In this document: positions 1 through 7,006 of the stretch, one piece after another | Layout of the letters: each line of letters begins with the position of its first letter | Numbering within the stretch: the first letter of the stretch is position 1 | Source: Planctomycetota bacterium | GTDB taxonomy: Bacteria; Planctomycetota; Phycisphaerae; SM23-33; FEN-1343 | Assembly (NCBI GenBank): GCA_013203365.1 | Contig: JABMQG010000268.1 | Location: 1 to 9,775, forward strand | DNA length: 9,775 nt | Reading direction: 5' to 3' | Notes under the pieces: model-generated | The model's input: the letters and a program-made list of their open reading frames with translations, nothing else | Told to the model about the DNA's origin: nothing | Database searches by the model: none | Translations under genes and position numbers: made by a program

Positions 1-587
1 GCCATAACCATCTCGGGAATTTCGCCTGGTCTGTCTCGGTTGAGGTAGAACTGGCTTTGGTAGGCGGCCATTGCATCCCGCTTGGCCTGGACTGAGTCGG
101 TGATGTCGACCAGAAACGTAGGCTGGACATGCGCCCGCAAATGGGAACAGAAGAAGTGGACGATTCGCCGAACGTAATGCGGACTGCCGGGTATGTCGCA
201 CTTGGTGAGCTTTGCGTCGAAGCGGGCGCGCATCGCCAATTCGTGCAGCGCCAAGTGGTCGGGGTGTGCGTCTTGGGCGTGAGGTGCAAACAGCAGTTTG
301 GGGCGGTGTCTGCGGATGACGCCGGCCAGGAGCTTTCGGTTTTCCACGGTCGCCTCCAACCACCGATTCGGCAGACGGAGGTTTTCCCGTACCGGTCCGC
401 CTAGTGCGGCGTTGGCGACGGCCGTCTCGGCGGCGCGGGTGGGCTCGCTGCCGTGTGGTGTAGGTTCGCCCGTCGTAACGTCAACGATAGCCACAGTCCA
501 GCCGGCGGCGATTAACTTGGCGATCGTGCCGCCCATGCCCAACTCGGCATCGTCCGGATGGGGGGAAAAGACTAGGACATCCGCCAT
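1..587 (-). CDS. PIG-L/LmbE family zinc deacetylase, BshB1-like (partial, 3' end outside window)
   Basis: The 195 visible residues match the PIG-L/LmbE fold of N-acetylglucosaminyl deacetylases. The N-terminal motif SPHPDDAELGMGGT (residues 8-21) supplies the zinc ligands H10 and D13 and the probable general base D12. The second motif, HAQDAHPDH (103-111), supplies the third ligand H111. The stretch FLVDITD...K..AM.AYQSQF (158-180) resembles BshB1, which removes acetyl from GlcNAc-malate in bacillithiol synthesis; this points to BshB1 rather than MshB or a generic LmbE protein, but the substrate is inferred. Family members are usually about 230-240 residues, so roughly 40 C-terminal residues lie beyond position 1. 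The ATG at 585-587 is preceded by CGGAG (596-600) with an 8-nt spacer, which supports this start. It should be a cytosolic, soluble enzyme. The gene is divergent from the HEAT-repeat gene, and no bshA or bshC is in view to confirm the pathway. Confidence 0.9.
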   Translation of the reverse strand, partial: MADVLVFSPHPDDAELGMGGTIAKLIAAGWTVAIVDVTTGEPTPHGSEPTRAAETAVANAALGGPVRENLRLPNRWLEATVENRKLLAGVIRRHRPKLLFAPHAQDAHPDHLALHELAMRARFDAKLTKCDIPGSPHYVRRIVHFFCSHLRAHVQPTFLVDITDSVQAKRDAMAAYQSQFYLNRDRPGEIPEMVM

Positions 588-859
588 AGCACAGTCTCCG
601 ACAGAATAATTGCCAGCTACCAAACATACCACGGGAGTCCGAGGCACACCAGTGTCCCGGACGGGTGATCTTCGGCGAAAGATTAAGAGCCCCTAATCTA
701 AATTTCCATTCTTTGGGGCAGGTTTGAGTTCCATGGCATCGAGCGGTTGGCTAGAATTGGATCATGGTTGTGGACGCGGCGGCGTTACGCCGATGAGGAT
801 ATTGTCAAGGGATGTAATATAACGGGCACTGCGGACAAATGAGAACAGGGCGGCTTCCC
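588..859. other. Divergent intergenic region without a convincing gene
   Basis: This 270-bp stretch lies between the divergent starts of the deacetylase and the HEAT-repeat gene, so it should hold both promoters. I could not find a convincing -35/-10 pair in either direction. TAATAT at 815-820 could be a -10 for the plus-strand gene but has no matching -35, and TTGTCA at 802-807 lies too close to it. A 5-bp GC hairpin (CGGCG-TTA-CGCCG, 780-792) and an 18-bp imperfect palindrome (681-698) are present. A 29-codon plus-strand ORF at 733-822 has no usable ribosome binding site and no family resemblance. Confidence 0.5.
681..698. repeat. Imperfect palindrome, possible operator
   Basis: GATTAAGAGCCCCTAATC has 5-bp perfect arms (GATTA/TAATC) around an 8-nt centre, and 7 of 9 symmetrical positions pair. 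It sits about 95 bp upstream of the deacetylase start and about 160 bp upstream of the HEAT-repeat gene, in an AT-richer patch. The size suits a dimeric regulator, but there is one copy only and no regulator gene nearby, so this is speculative. Confidence 0.25.
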
Positions 860-3271
860 ATGAGGATTGGCCAGATTATTTTGCTGAGTCTGTGCGGATG
901 CGCGATCGTTGCTCCGACGGGTGCAGCCAAGTCTACCGAAGGGCCGCTTCCGGCGGATCAGCAGGCGGAATTACAGACACTTTCGCGGATGCTCTCAGAG
1001 GCGGACCGATCGGCCAAGACGCGGTTTGAGGCCGCTTCACTACTGTTGACCAAGCCCTATGCCGGCGTGGTGGACCTACTGGTGGAGTCCCTGGCCGACA
1101 CATCGAACCGCCCGGCCTCCACAGCGGTCGCCAATGCGATCGCGGAGACCGGCATTACCCGAGCGGAGTTCGTCTCGCCGCTGTTTGTCATGTTAGTGGA
1201 CGAGAACCTTGCAGTGCGGATAGCGGCGGCCGGCGCCCTTGGCCGTTATTCCAACCAAGCCGTGCTGGATCGTCTGAGCGGTCTGGCCTTGCAAGGCGAC
1301 GGCGGCGAAGCCGGGCGGCTGGCGGCCATATCGGCTTTGTCGCGAATGCCGGACAAGCGTTCGATCGACACTCTGATAGCACTGCTGAACGATTCAAAAC
1401 CGCAGATCACGGCAGCTGCCTCGACGGCATTGTCCAAGCTAACGGGTATCCGCAGCTTCGGTACCGATGCCAAACTCTGGCAGGCCTGGTGGCAGCAGAA
1501 CGAGAACAAGTCACTTCAACAATGGCTGTCGGACCTCGCCGAGAGCCTCACTGCGCAGAACGCGGTGCTGGAAGAGCGGATATTGCAGTTGAACGGCCGG
1601 CTGGTGGAGGCAATCACAAACTGGTACGCCGCAACGCCGGCGGTAAACCGCCCGGCCCTTGTGGCGGCGATGCTGAAGGACCCGCTGGCTGAGATCCGGT
1701 TGAAGGGTCTGGAGTTGGCCGGCCAGCGTCTGGCGGCCGGTGATGAGCTGGCCGAGACGACGGCCTCGGCGGTTCGGGTGCTGTTGGTTGACGAAAACGT
1801 GCGTGTGCGTGCGGCTTCGGCGCAGCTGGCTGCGGGCATGTACGATACCGAAGCGATCGACATTCTGATGAAACGCATGGCGGAGGAACGCGTTGATGAG
1901 GTTCGAATGTCGCTGATTTCCGCCTTGGGCGCGTTGCGCGCTCAGGCGGCGGCAGACATGCTTCTGGACGCCCTGTCCGACGAGCCGGACGGCATGGCGA
2001 TCAAGGCTGCCGGCGCCGTGGCACGGCTTGCCGACAATGCCCTGCTGAGCCCGCCTCAGAGGGCCCGCGCGGTTGACGTGATTATCAAGCGTTACGGCAA
2101 CGACGAAGCTTCCCAGAATCTGCGGGAGGCACTGTTGGGCGCAATGGGTATCTTGCGAGAAAGCCGATTCGTTCCGGTAATGAAGTCGGCGCTGTCAGAC
2201 AAAGTCGCGGCCATTCGTCTGGAGGCAGTAAGGGGTCTGCAGCAGCTCAATGTTTTTGACGCCGCCGGTGAGATCGCCCCACTGACGGCTGACCCTGACC
2301 GAGGGGTTCGGCAGGCGGCGATCGCGGCCCTGGGCGCGTTGGGCGACGTAAGTCACCTCGATGAGGTTCTGCCGAGAACCCGCGGCGAGATCGAGCCCGA
2401 TCCTGAGGTTCGCAAGCAGGCTTGGCAGACGGCCATGGAATTGTTGGCCAAGGCCGACATCGGCCGAATTGCTGCGGAGGCTGACGCACTGGCGGACCAG
2501 CCGGAGGCGAGGGACCATCAGATCAAGCTGTTGAACATGTTGGTGGACCGGTTGGCCGAGACACCCTCGGCGACCGTGGCGGCGCGTGTGAAGCTGGCGG
2601 AGGCCCTCCTTTCTGCCGGCCGACCTGCTGAGGCCGCCGAGTCGCTGGCGAAGGCCCACGCCGCGGCTGGCGCCGAGGAGGCCGGCGGTCTTTGGCTGCG
2701 ATGGCTGGCTGCGCTGCTGGCAGCCGACGACACCACGAGCATAGCCCACATCGCCGACAAGGGTGTCAAGGACCCTGAAGACCCCAAGGATGTTCAGTTG
2801 TTCAATGCCGGCGTGCGGTTGCTGTTCGAGCGCCTGGCTGCGCTGCAGGCAGCCGGCCAATACCGTGCCCTTATCGCACTGGCCGACCAAGCCATCAACC
2901 GGCTGGCGGGCAAGCTGGCCGAAGATCGGATCAATGAAATATCGGCCATGCGGGACCAAGCCCGCGCCCAGCAGCAACAGGCCGATCGGGAAACGGTAGG
3001 CCGATTGGTCAAGGCCCTCACCGGCGGCGAGCCGGCCAACGCTACGGCGGTGCAGAACGAACTGCTGGCGATGCGGAAACAGGCCGTCGGCCCGCTGGTT
3101 GAGCAACTGCGGGCCGCCATCACCGACCAGTCGCCCAACCCTGCCGTGGAGACCCCAATCATCGAACTGCTGGCGAAGCTCGCCCCGGAACTGACGGGTT
3201 ACGACGTTCAGGCGACAGCAGTGGAGAAGCGTAAGATTCTCGATGCGTGGCTGGAGAAGGTGCGACCATAA
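860..3271 (+). CDS. Exported HEAT-repeat protein with TPR-like C-terminal region
   Basis: This protein of about 803 residues is probably an exported scaffold or protein-interaction protein; no catalytic motif is visible. The N-terminus (MRIGQIILLSLCGC...APTGAA) is a signal peptide. The LCGC at residues 11-14 is a marginal lipobox, so it could be a lipoprotein or be cleaved after the AA near residue 23. Alpha-helical HEAT/PBS-lyase-like repeats, with recurring 'D.....VR..A..AL' patterns, fill about 43-198 and 261-538. Between them are LTGIRSFGTD..LWQAWW (194-211) and a polar, probably coiled-coil helix (about 223-248). Residues about 573-683 look like TPR-type helices ('LLSAGRPAEAAESL', 'ALQAAGQYRALIALADQAI'). 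The C-terminus repeats the LTG...W pattern in degraded form (778-797). I chose the ATG at 860 because AGGG (847-850) lies 9 nt upstream and it gives a compact signal peptide. An in-frame ATG at 839 would add seven residues but has a poor ribosome site. The gene is monocistronic and convergent with the oxidoreductase gene downstream. Confidence 0.88.
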   Translation: MRIGQIILLSLCGCAIVAPTGAAKSTEGPLPADQQAELQTLSRMLSEADRSAKTRFEAASLLLTKPYAGVVDLLVESLADTSNRPASTAVANAIAETGITRAEFVSPLFVMLVDENLAVRIAAAGALGRYSNQAVLDRLSGLALQGDGGEAGRLAAISALSRMPDKRSIDTLIALLNDSKPQITAAASTALSKLTGIRSFGTDAKLWQAWWQQNENKSLQQWLSDLAESLTAQNAVLEERILQLNGRLVEAITNWYAATPAVNRPALVAAMLKDPLAEIRLKGLELAGQRLAAGDELAETTASAVRVLLVDENVRVRAASAQLAAGMYDTEAIDILMKRMAEERVDEVRMSLISALGALRAQAAADMLLDALSDEPDGMAIKAAGAVARLADNALLSPPQRARAVDVIIKRYGNDEASQNLREALLGAMGILRESRFVPVMKSALSDKVAAIRLEAVRGLQQLNVFDAAGEIAPLTADPDRGVRQAAIAALGALGDVSHLDEVLPRTRGEIEPDPEVRKQAWQTAMELLAKADIGRIAAEADALADQPEARDHQIKLLNMLVDRLAETPSATVAARVKLAEALLSAGRPAEAAESLAKAHAAAGAEEAGGLWLRWLAALLAADDTTSIAHIADKGVKDPEDPKDVQLFNAGVRLLFERLAALQAAGQYRALIALADQAINRLAGKLAEDRINEISAMRDQARAQQQQADRETVGRLVKALTGGEPANATAVQNELLAMRKQAVGPLVEQLRAAITDQSPNPAVETPIIELLAKLAPELTGYDVQATAVEKRKILDAWLEKVRP

Positions 3272-3281
3272 GTGCGGCTTT

Positions 3282-3344
3282 GTTATCGGGCGATAACCAC
3301 CCCACCGCATGGAATAATACCACGCCCGATAAGGGTTCCTATCG
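3282..3344. repeat. Alternating CGATA/TATCG inverted-repeat cluster between convergent genes (possible bidirectional terminator)
   Basis: Starting 11 bp after the stop of the HEAT-repeat gene is the inverted repeat GTTATCG-GG-CGATAAC (3282-3297). Its left half, TTATCGGGCG (3283-3292), is also the exact reverse complement of CGCCCGATAA (3323-3332), giving an alternative 10-bp stem with a 30-nt loop. A further TATCG at 3340-3344 can pair with CGATA at 3327-3331. Four TATCG/CGATA pentamers therefore alternate in about 60 bp and allow mutually exclusive hairpins. The position between convergent genes suggests transcription termination in both directions, but no U-tract follows any hairpin, so a standard intrinsic terminator is not shown. 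Confidence 0.5.
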
Positions 3345-3382
3345 CCTCAGCCGCTTTCCGGCCGATTGTTTTGCGCTTTCCG

Positions 3383-4585
3383 TCACGGTTTTTCGGCCAG
3401 CAGTTTTTTCAGTTGGCGTTGGGCTCGCTTGCGCTGGCCGCCGCCTTTGCCGGTGGAGCGTTCGCGTTCAAGTTTGGCCAGGAGGCGGTCCATTTTGGCG
3501 GCGTCGACCGGCAGGTTGACGGGCCGGCCGGAGAAACCGGACAAGTAGGCTGCGTTGGATATTTCCAGCTCATTGATCGACTCGGCCCCTGTGGCGATCA
3601 TGGGCTGGCCTCGCAGGAGGTGGGCGGCGAACCTGCGGATTACCTCGATATGCTGCCCGCCGGGGGCCTTTGGAAGTTTGACGCATCGCCAACGGCACTT
3701 TGGCAGGGAAATGCCGTCGGCCCAGGCGATCTTGCATTCGCGCACGTATCGGGATATGGGCACGGACAGCTCGCCGAAACGCAGCTGGCCGCCTTCGACG
3801 ATGATTGTGCCTTTGTCGCCGCAGACCATGAACTGCTCCATACCCGGCATCTCGGCTGTTGTGGCGTATATGTAGCCCACCTTGGCATCGCCGTATTCGC
3901 ATATTATGTTGGCGGAGTTTTCGACCTCGATATTGTGCACGCGTGTTTTCAGGACGGCCGTGATACGCGTGGGCATCCCGCCGATCCACTGGAACAGGTC
4001 GAGCGAGTGCGGCGCCTGGTTCAGCAGTATGCCCCCTCCCTCGCCGTCCCATGTGCCCCGCCATGCGCCGCTGTCGTAGTAGGCCTGAGTGCGGAACCAG
4101 TTGGAGCAGATCATGGAGATGCGGAACGGCTCGCCAAGCCGGCCGGCGTCGATCATTTCCTTCATCTTCTTCATTATCGCCCGGGTACGCATCTGAAGCA
4201 TTGCCCCGAGGACGACCTTACGCCTGGCACACTCGTCGATCATCGCGCGTGCGGCCCCGACGGTGGCAGCCAAGGGCTTTTCACACAGCACGTGTATTCC
4301 CGCCCGGGCGGCCTGCACCGTCAGTACCGGGTGCCAATAGTGCGGCGTGGCGATGATAACCGCATCGATCAGGCCGGAGTGGAACATCTCTTGTGCGTTG
4401 GAGAAGTAAGGAACATCGTGCTGCTCCCCCACCTGTCGGGCCGTCCGCTCAACGGTGTCGGCGACTGCGGCGAGGCAGAAGTCGCCTTTTCGTTCCTCCG
4501 CGATTCGGTCGGCGTGCAACCGGCCCATTGTGGCCAGGCCGACAATACCAAAACGAACCTTCTGCAAAACTAAAACCTTTTTCAC
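3383..4585 (-). CDS. Gfo/Idh/MocA family NAD(P)-dependent oxidoreductase
   Basis: This 400-residue protein has the Gfo/Idh/MocA architecture: an N-terminal Rossmann domain (about 10-130) and a C-terminal alpha/beta substrate domain (about 140-355). The nucleotide loop reads GIVGLATMGRLHA (13-25); the usual second glycine of GxGxxG is Ala18. The EKP motif (102-104) is intact, with K103 the expected active-site lysine. The catalytic helix reads GGGILLNQAPHSLDLFQW (183-200): H193 and D196 are kept, but the usual Asp before the His is replaced by N189-Q190, as in a recognised subfamily of these enzymes. Substrates in the family are sugars, inositols and related polyols or their derivatives; this one's substrate cannot be told. 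Residues 366-400 form a basic Lys/Arg-rich tail beyond the usual domain. No signal peptide is visible, so it is probably cytosolic. The start is GTG at 4583-4585, chosen because of the strong Shine-Dalgarno sequence upstream. Confidence 0.92.
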   Translation of the reverse strand: MKKVLVLQKVRFGIVGLATMGRLHADRIAEERKGDFCLAAVADTVERTARQVGEQHDVPYFSNAQEMFHSGLIDAVIIATPHYWHPVLTVQAARAGIHVLCEKPLAATVGAARAMIDECARRKVVLGAMLQMRTRAIMKKMKEMIDAGRLGEPFRISMICSNWFRTQAYYDSGAWRGTWDGEGGGILLNQAPHSLDLFQWIGGMPTRITAVLKTRVHNIEVENSANIICEYGDAKVGYIYATTAEMPGMEQFMVCGDKGTIIVEGGQLRFGELSVPISRYVRECKIAWADGISLPKCRWRCVKLPKAPGGQHIEVIRRFAAHLLRGQPMIATGAESINELEISNAAYLSGFSGRPVNLPVDAAKMDRLLAKLERERSTGKGGGQRKRAQRQLKKLLAEKP

Positions 4586-4592
4586 GAAGCAT

Positions 4593-4600
4593 CTCCTTTT
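4593..4600 (-). promoter_or_regulatory. Strong Shine-Dalgarno site setting the GTG start of the oxidoreductase
   Basis: Read on the minus strand, AAAAGGAG ends 7 nt before the GTG at 4585-4583. It is the best ribosome binding site in the window and fixes a non-ATG start. The ATG inside the spacer is out of frame. Confidence 0.8.
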
Positions 4601-4627
4601 GAACGATCATGTCGCCAATGGTACACC

Positions 4628-4654
4628 ATCATATTGCCCAACCAATCCGGCCAA
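4628..4654 (-). promoter_or_regulatory. Weak promoter candidate upstream of the oxidoreductase
   Basis: On the minus strand TTGGCC (4654-4649, 4 of 6 matches to the -35 consensus) and TATGAT (4633-4628, 5 of 6 matches to the -10) are separated by 15 nt, which is short. The inverted repeat ATGGT-AC-ACCAT (4618-4629) overlaps the end of the -10, as an operator would. The start codon is about 43 nt downstream of the -10. The gene may instead be read through from the permease gene 101 bp upstream. Confidence 0.3.
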
Positions 4655-4686
4655 CCGGGGAAATCACTACGGCGAACCGCAAGCTA

Positions 4687-6498
4687 TCACCTGCCCTGAC
4701 GGCGAACGATCACGTCGAAGGTTTTGACCATTGAGCTATACAGGCCCAGCACCACGGCCGAGTAGGCCGCCGCGGCGATCAGGCTGTAAATCAGCACGGT
4801 CAGGCGGAAGCCAATCGGCGAAGACGAGACGAACAGCCCCTCCGCCACCTCATTCGGGGCCGTTACCATGGCAATAGTGACGTACGGGCTTGCCATGGCT
4901 ATCAAAGGCCCCACCACGGGTATGCCTTCAACGCTAACCAGCCCGCAAGCTGCGCTACCAAGGGCTATCACGGCGACGATCGCCACGGTCGACAGTACCG
5001 CGCCTATGGTCCGGCGAAGCTTCAGCGACATCGTCAGCGCCACCATGACTGTCAAAGCGCAGACCGACAGCATGCTCAACGCCAGCTCCGCCACGGCCTC
5101 TATCGGGACGATTGGAATGACAACCTTGCGGCCCAGGGCACCTACGGCCACCGGCGCCGGCGGGTTGAACAGCCCGTACACGGCCAGCAGGGCGGCCGTC
5201 GAGATCGGCACGATCAGCAGAATCGCGGCGAAGCTTATCAGGCCGCGCAGCTTGCCCCAGATGTAATATCGGCTGGTAATCGGCGTTACCAGCAGCAGTT
5301 CGAGCGTCCCGTTCTCGCGCTCGCGCGTGATCGCGCTGGCCGAGACGTTGCACAGCACAAGCAGCACCAACGTCAGTTCAATCCACAGCACGGCCTGCAA
5401 TACGCCCCTGGTCGTCGCCGGCGTTATGGCCCCGTAGGCGTAGGCGATCGTCAGCACCAGCGCCCCGGCCAGTCCCGCCGCCACGAACAGCCATCGCATA
5501 GCCCCGCCCCCGCCTGCCGAGGCTTGCGTGGCCGCCTCGCGCCAGGCGACGGGGTTGTTCCACACGGACCTGGGTTTTCGGGTGGCCCGCCCGCCGGTGA
5601 GCCATTGGCGCAGGCGTCCGGTCCAATTGACCCGAGTGCGGGCGTTGGAATAGCGTACGAAGATAGTGCCCAGAGCCATCATTACCGCGCTGGCCGAGAG
5701 GGTCCAGCACAGGTAGGCGTAGTGCGGATAACACAGCCAGAACCGCATCGCCGACCCCGCACCCGGCAGCTTGGCAGGCGAAGGCGGCTGGGTGATGTTC
5801 AGCACGACCATCAGGCTGAGGAACGGGTGCATCGCCGTCAGGTAGCTGGTCTGCCCCCCGCCGCCGGCCGAGAAGGCGGGCAGCTGGTCAAGCAGCCAGA
5901 CCGATGCAATGTACAGGCCGATTACGAGGTAGAAGGCGAAGATCGTCTTACCCGTGCCCACGCGCACCACGGCAATCGCCATGGCCACCGCGCCGGCGAA
6001 AACGGCCGTCGCCGCAGCTATCATGAAGCTGAGCAGTATGCTCTGGCCGGTCACGCCACCGAACAGTTGCGTGATGAGGAACACCGGTATGCCACTGATC
6101 AGCAGCGCCAGTACGAAGAACAGGCGGCTCATAAGGGAGCCGAGCACGATCTGGGCGTTTGAAAGCGGCGACGACAGCAGGACGTCGTACGTCTGGTTGT
6201 CCTTTTCCTGCATGATGGCCCCTGCGGTGAAGACCGGCGCCATCAGGCAGGCCATGCCCAGTTGCACGAACGAGATGACGGTGAACAACCTCGCCGACTT
6301 TCGTGACAGTTCGGTCAGCGTTCCGCCGCCGGCCAGGCCCGCCAGCACGAGGCTGAGCGTCACGGCCAGCAGGACGCCCAGATAGCCGATGCGTATCGCC
6401 GCATGCCTGGAGCGCTTGGCCCCGGCCTCGACCACGCGGACGAAGATCGGATTGCCCGGCAGCAGCCGCCACAGGGGATTTTCGGTAAGGGCGCCCAT
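4687..6498 (-). CDS. ABC-2 type transporter permease, two membrane modules fused
   Basis: This 603-residue integral membrane protein has about 12-14 hydrophobic segments. It appears to be two ABC-2 permease modules joined in one chain. Each carries the cytoplasmic coupling signature of the family: QEKDNQTYDVLLSSPLSNAQ (97-116), followed by G...SRL, and RERENGTLELLLVTPITSRY (392-411), followed by GKLRGL. The linker around residues 285-325 is basic and probably cytoplasmic. Hydrophobic segments lie near 35-55, 71-93, 122-146, 153-180, 185-205, 258-280, 335-355, 365-390, 417-442, 468-490, 498-522 and 568-590. Permeases of this type need a separate ATPase to drive export, or retention of substrates at the membrane; no ATPase gene is in the window, and the substrate is unknown. 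The ATG at 6496-6498 has no clear Shine-Dalgarno sequence. The gene lies 152 bp downstream of the small lipoprotein gene on the same strand and may share its promoter. Confidence 0.88.
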   Translation of the reverse strand: MGALTENPLWRLLPGNPIFVRVVEAGAKRSRHAAIRIGYLGVLLAVTLSLVLAGLAGGGTLTELSRKSARLFTVISFVQLGMACLMAPVFTAGAIMQEKDNQTYDVLLSSPLSNAQIVLGSLMSRLFFVLALLISGIPVFLITQLFGGVTGQSILLSFMIAAATAVFAGAVAMAIAVVRVGTGKTIFAFYLVIGLYIASVWLLDQLPAFSAGGGGQTSYLTAMHPFLSLMVVLNITQPPSPAKLPGAGSAMRFWLCYPHYAYLCWTLSASAVMMALGTIFVRYSNARTRVNWTGRLRQWLTGGRATRKPRSVWNNPVAWREAATQASAGGGGAMRWLFVAAGLAGALVLTIAYAYGAITPATTRGVLQAVLWIELTLVLLVLCNVSASAITRERENGTLELLLVTPITSRYYIWGKLRGLISFAAILLIVPISTAALLAVYGLFNPPAPVAVGALGRKVVIPIVPIEAVAELALSMLSVCALTVMVALTMSLKLRRTIGAVLSTVAIVAVIALGSAACGLVSVEGIPVVGPLIAMASPYVTIAMVTAPNEVAEGLFVSSSPIGFRLTVLIYSLIAAAAYSAVVLGLYSSMVKTFDVIVRRQGR

Positions 6499-6650
6499 TT
6501 ACGGCTACAATGTACACACAGCCGACGGGTGCTGTCCAGCGTGGTCTCCGTTGTTGCAGAACGTAGGTAGGAACACCACGAAACGGCCCGGCAGCAGGTT
6601 GGGGCTCTTAGTTTTTGCATCGCAACCCCGGCCGGCTTCGGCTTGTTGGG

Positions 6651-6911
6651 TTAACGGACCGGGGATGTCGGCTCGGCGTCGTCGGCCGGGGGCCACGGCT
6701 GGGCGGGCGGCATCTCCCCGGCTGGGGATTCGACGGGGGAGACCACCTTTCCGGTCAGTAATGCTTCATCGGGTGAGATAATCGGCAGCGGGCTATCGCC
6801 GTCAATGGCCTTGTCAAAGGTTTGGGTCTTCTCCATCGCTTGGGGCTTGTCGCAGCCGATCGGGCCTATACCTATCAGTATGGCTAGCAGGCAAACAAGA
6901 GACGATCTCAT
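6651..6911 (-). CDS. Small predicted lipoprotein, function unknown
   Basis: This 86-residue protein starts with a basic n-region and a hydrophobic core (LVCLLAILIGIG), followed by the lipobox-like P-I-G-C with Cys20 as the expected lipidated residue. The remaining 66 residues are Pro-, Ser-, Glu- and Asp-rich (for example PAGEMPPAQPWPPADDAEP near the end), so the mature part is probably disordered. I recognise no domain. The start is well supported: AGGAG (6918-6922) lies 6 nt upstream of the ATG at 6911-6909, and an extended -10 promoter lies about 50 bp further upstream. The gene precedes the ABC-2 permease gene on the same strand, so a role with that transporter is possible, but neighbourhood is the only evidence. 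Confidence 0.72.
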   Translation of the reverse strand: MRSSLVCLLAILIGIGPIGCDKPQAMEKTQTFDKAIDGDSPLPIISPDEALLTGKVVSPVESPAGEMPPAQPWPPADDAEPTSPVR

Positions 6912-6964
6912 TGCTGGCTCCTGGCGGGAAATCCTCAGGTCTTCTTCTCAGTCACTGTGGACAA

Positions 6965-6994
6965 ACTATATCACAGCAGGCGGCCTAATCGCAA
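6965..6994 (-). promoter_or_regulatory. Sigma-70-type promoter with extended -10, upstream of the lipoprotein gene
   Basis: On the minus strand TTGCGA (6994-6989, 4 of 6 matches) is followed after 18 nt by TATAGT (6970-6965, 5 of 6 matches), preceded by TGA, which gives the TGn extended -10. The predicted start of transcription near 6958 leaves a leader of about 47 nt before the lipoprotein ATG at 6911. It lies just after the amidohydrolase stop codon, so the lipoprotein and permease genes can be expressed apart from the genes upstream. Confidence 0.5.
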
Positions 6995-7006
6995 GCGAAG
7001 AGAGCC

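Noticed and set aside
733..822. 29-codon plus-strand ORF in the divergent intergenic region
   Set aside because: It has no ribosome site at a proper distance and an unremarkable composition, and it is not linked to the next gene by a stop/start overlap.
2195..3310. 371-codon minus-strand open frame opposite the HEAT-repeat gene
   Set aside because: Its composition is Arg-, Gln-, Gly- and Leu-rich with no domain, and it is antisense to a coherent repeat protein with a signal peptide.
3350..3375. GCCG-CTTTC-CGGC hairpin followed by a short T-run on the plus strand, as terminator for the HEAT-repeat gene
   Set aside because: The stem is only 4 bp and the TTTT lies several bases after it, so it is too weak to call.
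3272..4573. 433-codon plus-strand open frame opposite the oxidoreductase gene, starting right after the HEAT-repeat stop
   Set aside because: It starts with GTG without a ribosome site, its translation has no recognisable motif, and the opposite strand encodes a clear Gfo/Idh/MocA enzyme. It is a GC-rich antisense shadow.
6499..6650. Possible terminator or promoter between the lipoprotein and permease genes
   Set aside because: The only hairpin (GCCG-AAGC-CGGC on the minus strand, near 6631-6642) has a 4-bp stem and no U-tract, and no good -35/-10 pair was found. The gap shows nothing reliable.
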